The notes under the pieces: generated by a model
What the model saw: only the letters and a program-made list of their open reading frames with translations
Told to the model about the DNA's origin: nothing
Databases searched by the model: none
Position numbers and translations under genes: made by a program
Assembly: GCA_950295325.1 (NCBI GenBank)
Contig: OX485806.1
Location: 5,952,001-6,016,000 of the forward strand
Source: Polytrichum commune
Lineage: Eukaryota > Streptophyta > Polytrichopsida > Polytrichales > Polytrichaceae
DNA length: 64,000 nucleotides
Direction of reading: 5' to 3'
In this document: piece by piece, positions 12,855 to 24,599 of the stretch
How the letters are laid out: every line of letters starts with the position of its first letter
Numbering within the stretch: the first letter of the stretch is position 1

Positions 12855-13935
12855 GCAAATCTTGCATGAGTTAGAGGAAGACATTGTGATTGTGTACACT
12901 GGGATGATGGTTGCTTGCAGCACTCACAACTTGTTCTGAACTAGTTGGAGGAAGGTGGCCAAACGATTGTCGACCACAACGTGGGAGTTATGGCATTCTC
13001 AGCCGGATGCATGAGGCGCGTACTTTACTCGAGGTTCTGACTAATTTTGAGGTTCATGAAGCTTATGAGCTTGCTTCTGTTGTTTGTCCTACTATTCGCG
13101 ACAATGCATGTAACACGAATGTTGAAAGGGTTATGACTGGGAGGTCCGTGAAGTTGACACACAAACAACGTTTGCTCAATGCTCTCATATATTTGAAGCA
13201 TGATAATGTAGTTATCCATAAGTCATTTCAGTACAATGTCATGCGTTCGTCTTTGTACGACAATGTGATTTTCATTGTTTCGTGCGTCATTGATGCACTT
13301 GCTCATGAGATATCTTGGCCCGACAAGGTTAAGTTGCAATGTTTGTCTAGTTTGGATCTTCATTTTCCAAGTTGTATCATAATTATTGACGGGATATTTG
13401 TCAAACTTTCGGAAGCCATGGACAATTCTAACATTGCGAAGTGGTTTGATGGTCGGAAGAAGATGTATTGTATGAACAACACACTTGTGGTGTCCCACGA
13501 AGGTTTCTTCATTCAATTAGACTTGGGTTTTCCGTGTTCCTTCCATGATGTTACGATTCTCCGCCATTGCAACTTCTATAGGTTTTGGTGTGCACATTTC
13601 ACTCATGGTGACGGATATTTTGAATACTTCCTTGGAGATCCTGGCTACATCGGCAAGAGTATGGTGATATGGAGAGGCCTCCGGATATTGATGAGGGTGC
13701 ACTTAACGCTTACAACAATATGCGCCAACTACCATGTGAGAGCATAGTGGGACATTGGTGAATTCAAGTGGAAATTCTGAAAACTCATAAAACAATTTGA
13801 TGCTACCAAATCCAAGTACAATCATTTGTTTAGGGGCGCAACCATCTTGACAAACTCCATACGTAGCATAGAATGGATTTCACCCATGATGTTGTGGGTG
13901 ATCAAATTGAGCCCGTTCAAGATCATAGTTGGGAC
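12855..13935 (+). pseudogene. PIF/Harbinger (HARBI1-like, DDE_Tnp_4) transposase, broken
   Basis: The longest frame runs 12911-13747 (first codon TTG, not a true start). It reads as the C-terminal two-thirds of a Harbinger nuclease: LTHKQRLLNALIYLKHDNVV, DNVIFIVSCVIDALAHEISW, the first-acid block IIDGIFVKL, WFDGRKKMYCMNN, the second-acid block GFPCSFHDVTILRH, and YFEYFLGDPGYIGKS. Downstream in the same frame, WDIGEFKWKF, KLIKQFDATKSKYNHLFRGA and TILTNSIRS continue the family to about 13900 but are interrupted by two stops. The first of these falls where the third catalytic glutamate (RVEWGIG in relatives) is expected. The stretch GALNAYNNMRQL is in the neighbouring frame, so there are local frameshifts too. 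N-terminal similarity (ELEEDI..) starts near 12855 in another frame. It cannot encode an active enzyme. Relatives could have mobilised the GG...CC MITEs of this window. Confidence 0.85.
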
Positions 13936-14612
13936 AAAGACTGTTGAAAGGATGTAGTCTTCATATTGCAACACATAAATAGAGTTGATGGGATTTGATT
14001 GTCATGTTCATGTGTGTTGTATTTATTCTCCAAGTCCGATTGCATCGAGTGCACCTTCATACATGCATAGGGTAGCAAAATGATAGGATACTCAAAGCAT
14101 AGAGATTAAAAAAATAAAAATTGATTGAACTGGTAATTTTGATTGAAATTGAGTTTCCATGCATACAATTTCCCTCACTTCATCCTTAATAACTCCACAA
14201 TCTTGTTCTTTCATTCTTCTTGAGAAATCACTTCCATCTCCACCGCTTGTTTAATGTTGGAGATCTCCACACTTGTTGTTTTTGCATGACTAATCCTATG
14301 TTTACCCACCAATAGATTGTCTCTAGCCTCACTAGAACCTTCTAGAATCATGGCCATATCCACCATGCTCTTGGCTTGAGCAGTCAAACACTAACCTTTG
14401 TCAAAGCTTTAGCACTTCCCAAATTCTCTGAATTTACAATGACAACTTTCTCATTTATGGACACGGCTATAATTGGTGCAAATGTCATCTTGTTAGTGGA
14501 AATGGGAGAAGGTATACCCACACATCTTATTGTTGACAACTTCCTAGGTTCTCCTCACTAGTAGGAAGGGGGTACCCTTTGACATGTGGCCTTTGACATG
14601 AAATTTTTTCAT
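13936..14612. other. unassigned DNA right of the Harbinger gene
   Basis: No terminal repeat or gene was recognised. An A-rich tract lies near 14100-14120. Confidence 0.4.
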
Positions 14613-14750
14613 GTTGGAGTTGTGTTGGAGTTGTGTTGGAGTTTTGAGCTCCGCGCTAGAGTTGGAGTTGTGTTGGAGTTGTGTTGGAATTGTGTTGGAG
14701 TTTTGAGCTCCGCGCTAGAGTTGGAGTTGTGTTGGAGTTTTGAGCTCCGT
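14613..14750. repeat. GTTGGAGTT(GT) minisatellite
   Basis: Tandem short units (gttggagttgt and variants) are grouped into larger repeats that each end 'ttttgagctccgcgctaga'. The higher-order unit occurs about three times, the last one incomplete. Translation is repetitive (VGVVLELCW), and an open 82-codon frame across it is a by-product. Confidence 0.85.
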
Positions 14751-14965
14751 GACATATTTTATGCATATGTGTGGGAGTTATGTCGCTTTGATGTCATGCA
14801 AAAGGTCCGTGGAGGAATGTTCTATCTTTATTGAGTTTTATAGATCTTCTAGGTAGATCTAGACCTAGATGTGAGTCATCTTCTTCATTGATTATTAAGG
14901 TAGGAGAGAGGCAATTGGCGCATACAAGTGTATCTTTCAATCATCCAACATTAAAGCATTGTAAG

Positions 14966-15540
14966 AATAGATCGTAAATAATAAACTCTATGTATTTCAC
15001 AATGAATAGTAAACAATATATCATAAATCATTAAATTAAGAATAGCAGACCATAAATAGTAAATAAGATACTTTAAGTAGTGATTATTAAACATTAAACA
15101 TTAAAAATGGACAATGATATTTAATAATAGATGGTAAATAGAAAATAATAATATATAAACAGTAAATAATATACAGTGAAAGTAAATTATAGACAGTCTA
15201 TAGTAAATAATGCCAGAAAACAATAAATAGCGGGCAACAAAAAATAAATAGTAGATAGTAAATATTAAATATTAAATATTAGACAATAAATATTAGACAG
15301 TAAATATCAGTTAATATTAGACAGTAAATATCAGTTAATATTAGACAGTAAATATCAGTATATAAATGTCAGACAGTAAATAAATATCAGTAAATAAATA
15401 TCAGACAGTAAATATCAGTAAATATTAGACTATAAATATTAGACAATAAATATCAGAGAGTAAATATTGGACAGTAAATATTAGACAGTAAATAGTAAAA
15501 GAAGGTAGTAAATTATATACAGTAAATAGTAGGTAGTAGA
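14966..15540. repeat. AT-rich satellite-like array (TAAATAnTAGACAG units)
   Basis: Degenerate tandem repeats of a short unit resembling 'agtaaatattagacagtaaa' run for nearly 600 bp. The clearest repetition ('ttagacagtaaatatcag') is at about 15290-15490. It has no coding potential. Confidence 0.85.
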
Positions 15541-15596
15541 GAGAAAAGAGTGGCCTTAGTCTAGAAAGGTTTGAAGCACTCCATGTATATCACATG

Positions 15597-15806
15597 TGAG
15601 TTGATGACTCAATGGCTAAGGCGCATGCATGGGTGTCACAAGGTGCAAGGTTTGAATCCCTTGGCCGCCACCATTGACCTTGCTCTAGGTGAGTGGTAGG
15701 TAGCCTATTCTTGTGGGTGTGTCATAGGTTGAAGGCTAGACCTAGCTGGGAGGGTTTAATTAGAAGGTGCGGACCTACCAAGTATGTCTAGCTTTTAATG
15801 ATATAT
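15597..15806 (+). mobile_element. tRNA-derived SINE
   Basis: Pol III internal promoter boxes are visible: A box TGACTCAATGG (15605-15615) and B box GGTTTGAATCC (15649-15659), spaced as in a tRNA-derived head. A unique body follows and the element ends with 'ttttaatgatatatatata'. The length of about 205 bp fits plant SINEs. A clean target duplication could not be identified. It does not fold as an intact tRNA, so it is not called a tRNA gene. Confidence 0.68.
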
Positions 15807-16399
15807 ATATATGCAATTAAATTAACTCTGAACTTTACATATAATCATAATTTACTGCCACAGTAAAAGTTACACTCTAAAATGACGACATGATTTTGAC
15901 ATGCCGTTTTCAGATAATAGGACTGGTCCAAGACGACAGTATTTTGACAGTGGCTGCAACCTTCATGGCCTCTGTCGTGGTTGCAGAAAAGTGTTGGTTT
16001 AGTGTAGTTTTTGTGTGGGAAAAGACCCCCTTTCCTACTAGTGCCTTCAAGAAAGTTTTGCCTTCTCTTCAAGATATTCCTACTTGCACGTTTGTGAATT
16101 TGCTTAAACTATTCCAATGTTTTTTTGCTTTCCAAACATGCACTCATCCCGCCATCCGGATTTGACTTTCCAATCTTCACTTCCTTCAAGCAATATTGAA
16201 GGCGCTCCTTCAATGTCTCCTCCTGCAAAGTGTTACCATCATAAGCTTTGGATATAGATGGCGTACAATTTCTTCCATACTAGATACAGTATGATGTGAA
16301 TAGTTTTTTTTTTGGTCCATTTTAATGTTTCTTGAAGGTGTATGCTGTAAGTGTTTACTAACATTGTAAATTGATTTGATTATGTAATTTCCCTCAAAC
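15807..16399. other. unassigned intergenic DNA
   Basis: Short frames occur on both strands, with nothing recognisable. A T-run lies at about 16305-16313. Confidence 0.4.
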
Positions 16400-17900
16400 T
16401 CTTGGCGTGAGATCCCAAAGTGGATGGCGTAGTATCCAACTGTGATGGCCTTGGTGGCGCAACTAGATTGGACTCTGAAATAGTCGCCAATGGCCAGTTC
16501 ATTATGACGCAACCATCCTCAACTTGTTCAAATGATGGGCTTTCCAAACCCCTAGCCACCCTAGCATCCTCTTGTTCCAACATCAAGTTGTCCAAAATAG
16601 CCATTACTCAACAATGAACTTCACATCGGAGCATAGAGTGGGATCATGCATCAAGTTCTCAAATGGGATATTCTCATAAGAGAGTTGTGACAAACCCTTC
16701 CATTCCATCCGTGCCATTCGAAGGTTGAACAAGAAGTATCAAACTCACCCTTAACCAATAACCAATTAACCATTTAAAGCACTAACCATTTGAATGCTTC
16801 CCATTACAATTTTTGTAGGTCTTGTTAGACCTTGGCATTCCACACACTCCTTACTCAAATAAAGCTCATATGCAAGCTCATCCTCTAATGTCATGTAGAA
16901 AACATACAAGTCCTCGTACTTTCTTATGAAATAATCTCTCTTATCCTCATGCCTAATGGCCAAATGGAGGGTCCTTAAGTGGTCTCATATGTCAGGTTCT
17001 TTGCAAACCAACACTTTCCAACCTAGTTTGCAACAAGGAACGTTAGAATCTTGATGTCTGACCTCTAAGTCATGTGCATAATTCAACCCTTCACCTCCCA
17101 TTCTTTCCTCCCACATTTGTGCAGTTTCTATTCTAATAGTCCAATAGAAGCCATCATATGAAAACAAGTCTCTCATATCATAACCCACAACTATCCTCGT
17201 GTGGTGGGGGTAAATATTCTATTCAATAGAGGGCACCACGTACACACCATGCAATTCCTCAAATGTTAGCGCCACATCACTATATGTAACCATTCTCCAA
17301 CACCATGTGGTCAATGGTAAGGTTTGTTTTGTATATGTGGCAAAGCAATAACAATGCAACACTTTTAGAATTACATATAGCCTCTAGACAATCCTACTCA
17401 CACTCCAAGATAAGATATTGCCCCTCAACCGAGACAAGCAAGCCCGCCGTTGGTGGGAACATCCTCTCTTGCGAGAGTCTCAAAGTAACCATAACTCGCC
17501 TCCTTCAATGAGGCCCTAAGCCCGACAAGCTCATTTTTGGCTAGGTTGGGAAAAAAGGTAGCCACAAAGCGCAATGATATTTGGGGAGGGAAAACAACCC
17601 CTACTTTGAACAACTCCAAACATTGGTATTATTTTGAGAACATCTTCTTCTCAAACCACCCCCTATGTCTATGACCTCTAAAACATCTCAAATGATGTTT
17701 AACAACGCAAAAGGATGCAAACTTAGGTATGGATGAGATGAGCCATCTCCACTCGTGATTTAAGACAAGAAGGTCACATGTGGGTGACATGCCATTAAAG
17801 ACAACCCTAATCGACAGGTCGTATCCAATGATAAGAAGAGGGAGAATGTGTGACACCAACCAAGTCATTGGGCAAGCTTAAGATGTACACAACGTTTGGG
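16400..17900 (-). pseudogene. decayed minus-strand coding-like region of unknown identity
   Basis: On the minus strand one reading frame stays open with few stops for several hundred bases. Going 5' to 3' it includes VTYSDVALTFEELHGVYVVP (about 17260-17205), GYDMRDLFSYDGFYWTIRIE (near 17185), WEERMGGEGLNYAHDLEVRH, and after one stop IRHEDKRDYFIRKYEDLYVF (near 16955) and MTLEDELAYELYLSKECVEC. Upstream frames at 17425-17619 and 17629-17868 may belong to it. The codon-like composition and length exceed what the surrounding DNA shows, but I do not recognise the protein. A transposon-borne plant protein is one possibility, an old host gene another. Confidence 0.35.
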
Positions 17901-18360
17901 TCCTCTATGGGGTGTTTTGTGGCACGTTCACGAACGGGCAAAACAAAACCCTGATCGACCATTTATTTTCCTATCAAGATTGCAATAAGATGCCAAACAT
18001 GTGTCAAAACTCCAAAAGAGAATGATGAAGAGTTTCTTACACGTCATATTTATAGTTTAGGTACTTCCCTTCAAAGCCCATACATTTGCTCCAAGATCCC
18101 ATAGGGAGGCCATTGCTCACTACTAGGATTGCGGGTTCTAGAACACACTTCTCCATTTGACATAGGCAGTCATGACAACATGAACCCATTGACATGTGTC
18201 GAGCCCAACCTATAATCATCATAGATTGGACTTTGCACATGTCAATGGGGTCATGTTGTGACCGCCCTTGTCAAATGGGGAGTGTGTTCTAAGCCACACA
18301 ATCCTAGTAGTGGGTGTCGAGCATAAGCCAAAGCAAGAGCTAAAATTTCCTAAGTCTCAT
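17901..18360. other. unassigned spacer
   Basis: A quasi-inverted pair is visible: 'ctactaggattgcgggttctag' (18120-18141) and its approximate complement around 18280-18310, plus 'cattgacatgtg' / 'cacatgtcaatg' at about 18186 and 18235. Together they suggest a small decayed foldback at about 18120-18311. Confidence 0.4.
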
Positions 18361-18703
18361 GGCCAGTTCACACACAACCCAAGGATTGTGACCATGTAAT
18401 TGTGAGGGACCGAGGCCATACTAGTTGTCTAAGGACCTTGACTATCACATGGTCTACCGGAACTTGTGCTAGACCTATCGCTTGGAGGTGAGCTTGATGC
18501 CAATTTATGGAAACCGTGAAACATAATCTATAGCCTGCCAAATAGGAATCCAAGTAGACTTTTCATCCATGCTAATTTTTTTGGGCCGTTAGACCCTCAA
18601 CTTCTAGTGGGAAGTGAACTTGGACAGTCTCGGCCTTTTCGACCAATGAGAGATGTTGGAATGCAATGGTTGCAGGCCTTTAGTCTCATGTACAAAGTAG
18701 CCC
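18361..18703. mobile_element. Harbinger/Tourist-like MITE, family B copy 3
   Basis: Starts 'ggccagttcacacacaac' and ends 'tctcatgtacaaagtagccc', the eroded inverted partner. Internal blocks ('aagtagacttttcatccat', 'cggccttttcgaccaatgag') match copies at 10.3 kb and 55 kb, in opposite orientation to the 10.3-kb copy. It abuts copy 4, separated only by a TTA. Confidence 0.7.
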
Positions 18704-18706
18704 TTA

Positions 18707-19132
18707 AGGCCGCGTTCACACTACGCTGGAGGGACCAACGGAGTATGTGAATGCAAGATGGATGTAAAGTCTACATGGATTCCTACATGACATCAGATGG
18801 ATCATGTTTCATAAACACTTGGATTATTTTCGAAAACCACCTCTTGGAGGTGGTAGGTCTAACACAAAACCGATAGACCACATCACTTCCAACACTCACA
18901 ACTGTCAATTCATTTCATTCTATCACGTATGAAAACCCACATGAATAAAAAGTCATTGTAATAGCATTTGGTTGAGGGCCCGGTCACATATGACATCACA
19001 CTACACTCAAGGCTCCGTGACCACACTACATGATCGTGGGGGTGTGGTGGGACGGCCTTAGGACACTACACTTCCCTGTTGGGCTGTCACAATGTGAAGG
19101 TCGCGGCTCTTGGCTCGTGTGTGAAGTGGCCA
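18707..19132. mobile_element. Harbinger/Tourist-like MITE, family B copy 4
   Basis: A 426-bp element flanked by TTA at both ends (18704-18706 and 19133-19135). The right end 'ctcgtgtgtgaagtggcc' is the inverted partner of the left 'ggccgcgttcacac'. The interior is the reverse complement of copies at 8609-9120 and 54060-54564, including 'ccacctcttggaggtgg' and the (t)atttcattctatcacgt block. Confidence 0.8.
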
Positions 19133-19472
19133 TTAGTGAGCTTGTGCGGAATGCATTGGCCTGAATTCTTGCCATGTCGCGTGCACTATGTTTGACAATA
19201 TAACAAAGCCACTCATCGACGCGCTCTATTTCTATCACAATGAACAAGCTCGGACTTAAAATACAGCATGAAACGTCAACTTGGGACACATGGCAGCCGA
19301 CGTTGGCAAATGCTAAGGAAGAGGAAGAGGCTCTAAAACGGGGCATGCATCACCTGCCCAATCTCAGCCTGTGCATGATGATTGCTGCTCCCGAAATGGG
19401 AACCCCCCCAACCACCCGAAACACCCAACTTAATTAGTATTCACCTTTCACCCCGCTAGCCTACAAATGTTA
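19133..19472. other. unassigned spacer
   Basis: Open frames of 65-106 codons occur on both strands, but none resembles a known family and they shadow each other. Composition is more balanced than in the flanking DNA. Confidence 0.35.
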
Positions 19473-19832
19473 GGGCCACTTTCACATGCCGTCCCAAGTC
19501 GCTCGAGCTCAATCCGTGCAATCTCAACCGTTGAGAGCATGGACGTTGGGACTTACTGCTTCACATGGGTTCCCAAGTCCTCAGTCCCAACTATGACGTG
19601 GATGCCTACATGGCAACACTTTTTGGAGGTGAGGCTTGGGACTTGTGTTAAGGGTTGGGTGCAGCAGAGAGCTAGACCCAACTCTCGACCCGTGTCCAAC
19701 GATTATTTTTGCATGAAAGAAGCAAGGTCCGACTGTCATGATGTTTAACCATATTTGAATGGTTCCTTGAGATTCGAAAGTTGGGGCTTTTTGCCTCTCT
19801 GTTGGGACTTGGGCTCCCATGTGAACTGGCCC
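19473..19832. mobile_element. Harbinger/Tourist-like MITE, family C
   Basis: A 360-bp element flanked by TTA (19470-19472 and 19833-19835). The left end GGGCCACTTTCACATG is inverted at the right as CATGTGAACTGGCCC, with subterminal 'cccaagtc' / 'gacttggg' also inverted. It shares only its extreme ends with family B, so it is a separate family likely moved by related enzymes. Confidence 0.8.
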
Positions 19833-20420
19833 TTACAGTAGAGGTGCCTCATCCCGATCATGACCCCATCTTCACTCACGGTGCCGTGATTTCTATCAGG
19901 TTGGGACACGATTTTCGATCAGGTTGGGACTCGATTTTGACCAGGTCGGAACCAATATTGCCATGACACATGTCTTGGATTTGAGTGCTAAAAAGAGGAG
20001 GAATGAACGGGTATGGTAGACTCTAGACATTGGTAATGTGTTTGGACCAAGTTTTGGCTTCAAAAATTCATGGTGGTTTCAAATTTAAGTAATAAACTTA
20101 CCGCATAATTCACAGTCCTCCTTATTTCTATCTTCCTAGATAAGAAAAAATTGATCCACCTTGTACTTCCTGGCACATAATCTCTTAAGTCATCGGCTAT
20201 GGACTCCTCTACTCTACTCTACTCTACTCTACTCTACTGCGCTATATTATTGACCGCAACATCTGACTCTTGAATTATAAAAATTGAAGTCAAGATTACT
20301 GACATTTACTCATAAATACACCATGGGCGGCAGGTGCATTACTACTGCGGCCATCAGGGTTTGGTTTTTTTTTTTTGTGTTTTTGTGGTGTCAATGCAAG
20401 TTACTGCTACTTCCTCAGAG
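19833..20420. other. spacer with a repeat-G terminus and a pentanucleotide repeat
   Basis: 'gtagaggtgcctcatcccga' (about 19839) resembles the terminus of repeat G (55341 and 7570). An (ACTCT)n array of about seven units lies at 20209-20238. No gene was recognised. Confidence 0.5.
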
Positions 20421-20837
20421 CAATGATTGGGGGAAACCGGCAGTTAGTTACAGATGAACCGGTTGAGTTTGAGAAATAACCGGTTGAAGTTCAAGACTGC
20501 AGGAAAATTACCCATCATTTTAGAGGAATTTATAGAATATACCCCAATTTAGTAAAGGAAAACCGGAGGATGTCAACATGTAACCGGTTGGACTTGCCAA
20601 CACTAGGATCTCATGCCCGGGATGTTTTTGGGCATATAAGTAGAGTCCGTCAAGATCCTAGTGATTCTAAATCCAGCTGGTTACATGTTGACATGATCTT
20701 CCGGTTTTGCTATATTCATGTGAGGTATATTCTTCCATATATTCCTCTATAATGGTCGGTAATTCTCCCAAAGTCTTGAACTTCAACCGGTTATTTCTCA
20801 AACTCAACCGCTTCATCTGTAACTAACCGCCGGTTCT
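20421..20837. mobile_element. complete AACCGGTT foldback element
   Basis: Two arms of about 200 bp are inverted copies of each other around a short centre near 20625-20640. Paired blocks include 'gagaaataaccggttgaagt' at about 20480 with its complement at about 20785, and 'aacatgtaaccggttgga' at about 20574 with its complement at about 20680. Ends resemble 'caatgatyggggra'. The arms carry repeated AACCGGTT palindromes. It has no coding capacity. A transcript would fold into one long hairpin. Single arms occur at 9.2, 21.2, 31.4, 32.0, 55.8 and 58.2 kb. Confidence 0.85.
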
Positions 20838-20932
20838 CCCCAGACATGGTTTCAAAGCACTCACCAATGGGGAGATTATTATGCGGAGCCTGGGTGTTAT
20901 TCTTTTTCCTTGCGTAACACTATAATGAATCA

Positions 20933-21065
20933 AAGAGAGAGGGAACCGTTGCATAAGAGCATGCCTCTCATCCAACCAACACATGGGATTTTAATATGGC
21001 GATCTATGGAGAGAGAGGGAATTATTGTATGCGAGCGTACCTCTCATCCATCCAACATAAAAGTC
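20933..21065. repeat. two directly repeated family D MITE ends
   Basis: 'agagagagggaa....cctctcatcca' is present twice in the same orientation (20933-20992 and 21007-21065). It matches the terminal arms of the elements at 29958-30207 and 53927-54662. Probably one end duplicated or two truncated insertions. Confidence 0.6.
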
Positions 21066-21171
21066 ATGACATAGTATGCAGTCCAAAGGTTACTTTTAGA
21101 GTTTATTCCACATCGGGATCAATTTTGAAGACCCCCATATTAGTGTATTCAAGCTCATTTGAAGGGAACTA

Positions 21172-21360
21172 TTGTCCTAGTGTTTGCAAGTCCAACCGGT
21201 TACATGTTGACATCCTTCAGTTTTCCTTTATTAAGTTGGGTATATTCCATAGATACCTCTAAAACGATATGTAATTTTCCTACAATCTTCAACTTCAACC
21301 GGTTATTTTTCAAATTCAACTGGTTCATTTGTAACTAATTGCTGGTTCTCCCCGATCATT
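21172..21360. mobile_element. AACCGGTT foldback element, right arm only
   Basis: Matches the right arm of 20421-20837: 'ccaaccggttacatgttgac', then 'aacttcaaccggttattttt', ending 'ggttctccccgatcattg'. The left arm is absent. Confidence 0.7.
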
Positions 21361-24300
21361 GACTTAGTCCATTTCAAATGCACCAAAATATTTCAAAATA
21401 CAACACTCACTGTAAAACAACATATGGGTGTTCAAACCTGTTCCTTGGCCATGATTGGGTTACTCCAAGTAGAATACTCCTCTTGATGATGAACCCTAGT
21501 TACTCTTACTTCAAGCACGTATTTATTACCCTAATGTGTATACACAGAGCTCGCTGCACCTCTCACTTGCGTGAATGGTAAAAAAAAAATCTTTTTTAGG
21601 GTTAAGGGCTTATATTGGAGTACTTACGTATGGTAAGTTCTTGTAACCCTATTTTTATTTCATTCATCTATATCTCTGCTACATCCATTCCATGGTAAGT
21701 ATGATTTCTTTCCATGTATGTAGACATAGTATCATCTGAGTTTATATCATCTATTTTACATAGATGACCTTTGCTAGGTCTATTAATGTAAGAGTTTAAA
21801 CTTGAATCCTTATGTAACATGGCATTAATCAAGAGAGAGAGAGAGAGATCAACGGAATATTCGATTACTTTCATTTTTTTGACAGATGAAATAAATATGG
21901 AATAAAATGTTACTAAAGGGTGCATGTTATGAAGAAGTGTTTCATGACCCATCATCTCAACGTGTCACTTTGTTGTCACACATGGATTTTGCCAACTTTG
22001 ATTTTAAGGGTAGGCCTGCTCGGGAAATTCAATTTTATCCAGGGCATATTTTTTAAAGAAAAAAAATTCATTATTTGTATATGACTTAGGCTTTCAAGTG
22101 GGCTTTCGGACCTAGGGTTAGGCCCGACCTACCCGGGCCTAGGCCTAGCGATGCCCTTGTTGTCACATGAAAGTGATCACCTAATTTCTACAAGATAAGA
22201 AGCATGACCACACACTTGATACAAACCCCTCTAAAAAAATTTGCCCCTTCAAAATTTATGCAATTTTAGTGGGGTGAATTCACATCCAGTTACCAATATC
22301 TCAATTTATCAAATTCCAATTGTTAGTGTTGCACATATGAGATAAGTAAGTAATATACTAGAAGATAACCAATTAGATTGAAGATGTGTCATAGAATAAG
22401 GCAAATTTAAATGGTCACCCACACCAATTTAGGACATGATAAATTAAGCTTGTGAATAAATATGGAACCAACTGAGAGTGACTTTAAAGTCCAAGAAGCC
22501 AAATGGCTTATGGGACTAGAAATACATCAAGATGGTGTCAAAAAGGCTAAACCCTAGAGTGATTGTGTGGAGTTGCCTCTATAAGAGAGAGACTACTATC
22601 AACTTGATGGTCCAAATTGGAAGAAGACATGAAACTATCTGGTACCACATTCCGAAATAGGGATAGCAAACCTTTCTCGAATGGGAGTTGTAGAGGGAAC
22701 ACATGACAATAGAAAAGTGTGATATGGATTTTCATAACATAATTGGTGTAAACATTTTAATTCTTAGAAGATGAGATAGTCAACCACTTGCCATTGAATT
22801 CAATGTGAGGTGCCGCAAGCAACAATGTGTGCTTCTAAGTACGATCCACATTCAAGGTTGAGAATTTATTTGAATTGGGAATGGTGTGATGCTTCGATCA
22901 GTACGTACATCCATCCACAAGTAAGTATTAATGGGAGCTATTATATTTGGCCACTTTCCAACTATGTATACCTTGGATGACGGTATAGGGAATATGATGG
23001 ACTCGAGCTTCTAGAAGCGGAAAGGTATAATAATAAGAAGGGAGAATCATGTAACTATCCGCGTGAGTCTCTTATAATACTTAATGTTCGGGCAATAAAG
23101 AAACCCTCAAGGTTTGCTTTTCACTTTCGTGAATGATGGATACAAGAAAGAATCAAACACGACTATATTAGTACTAACTTATAGTAGCTTCTCAAGCGGA
23201 ATACAAGCATAACTCTATGTTTAATCGTTTCACGGTTTCACCCCATGAAGTCTAATTTGGAAATAGTATTACTCCGGTGGGAACGTTGTAATCATTTTTG
23301 CCCTTTGCTTGCGACTCATCCCCGCAAAATATCCCACTACTTCTTATAAACGGGGCCGCGAGCTCATTAAAAAAACACTAGAGAATAGCAAGTGATGACT
23401 ACATACGAGAGTGGATATTAACAACATGACCGGTTTTAGCACATCCGGGTATAGTAAGTGGGGAACTAACATAAAGAAATCGGTTCTTATTATACGGTGG
23501 TGTCCATGTGTCATATTGTGAGGTTTTTAGCCAGGTGGCTTTGAAGTATCGTTCTAGACGTTCTTCTATTCTACCTTTGTTTTCTCTTCCTACCCTTTTT
23601 TATTCAAGGTAGACACTAGGGCGTGTAGTAAACAATGAGGGTGACTTATTTTAGTGTGAATAATTTTGGATTCAGCCCAATCAAACGATCGCTATGAAGT
23701 AGTCTAGGCAGTGTTCAAGTTTGAAGTGTGCACATGCATTTCAGTGTGAAGGGTTTCAAAATAATCACACTTCACTCAAGCTTTCAAACTTTTTTTTGCA
23801 ACACTTCACCAAAAGAAACCTGATATTGGCCGTTTTGCATTGAATATGAAAATAATATGATGTCTCGCTGTATTGAAGAAGTACATGCAATAACATGATG
23901 CACTAAAATTATCTAGATTCCCCTACATAATGCACTTGATCATCATCCAACTCCAAAGGATTTTTGGTCGATTTCCAAGTGTCAAACATTCTAACCTAGT
24001 CCATATTTTCCATTGGAAAACCACGTAATGACACTCGCATCAATGCATCCAATGTTTCAAGTTTCAATCGACTTCTGCAATCACTATTCACCCCATACTA
24101 TTTGGAAAATCCACGTTCACGTATAGTTGTGCTTGCCAAGCTGAAGTTGCATTTAGTGCCGAGTCGAAATTGCAGGAGTTATTGGAATTTGGAAGTGTTG
24201 CCAAGATTGGAGTCCAACTATGTTTCTATTTGCAAATCGCAGCCACTGTATTTTATGACATGCAATTTTTGGAGAGCCCTTCATTGTAAAGAGTGGGTGG

Positions 24301-24599
24301 AAACTTTGCAGAGCACATTTTTGTGATGTGCCCCAAAAAAAAAAAAAAACGGCCAAAATGGCATTTGACACTGAGTCTAGGGTTCCTTCTTAACTATATG
24401 AATTGGGATTACCCTTCCACTTGTCGGAAGGGAGTTATCCTTCTTATGTCTCCCAGGACGCATGTGACACATCTTAGTATATTTGGAGGAATTGGCCTTG
24501 GGACTAGGATTTTTAATGGAACGTTAAGGTGCTGCAACGTATTATGTGACAGTGTTGTAAACGGAACTTGATGTTGTGGATGCGGCTCACATTTCAACT
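21361..24599. other. unassigned intergenic DNA
   Basis: A 3.2-kb AT-rich stretch. A short (GA)n (about 21832-21848) and several A- or T-runs are present (21570, 23790, 24336-24349). The frames at 24102-24571 (up to 92 codons) have lysine-rich parts created by the A-run and no recognisable domain. No gene is supported. Confidence 0.45.
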
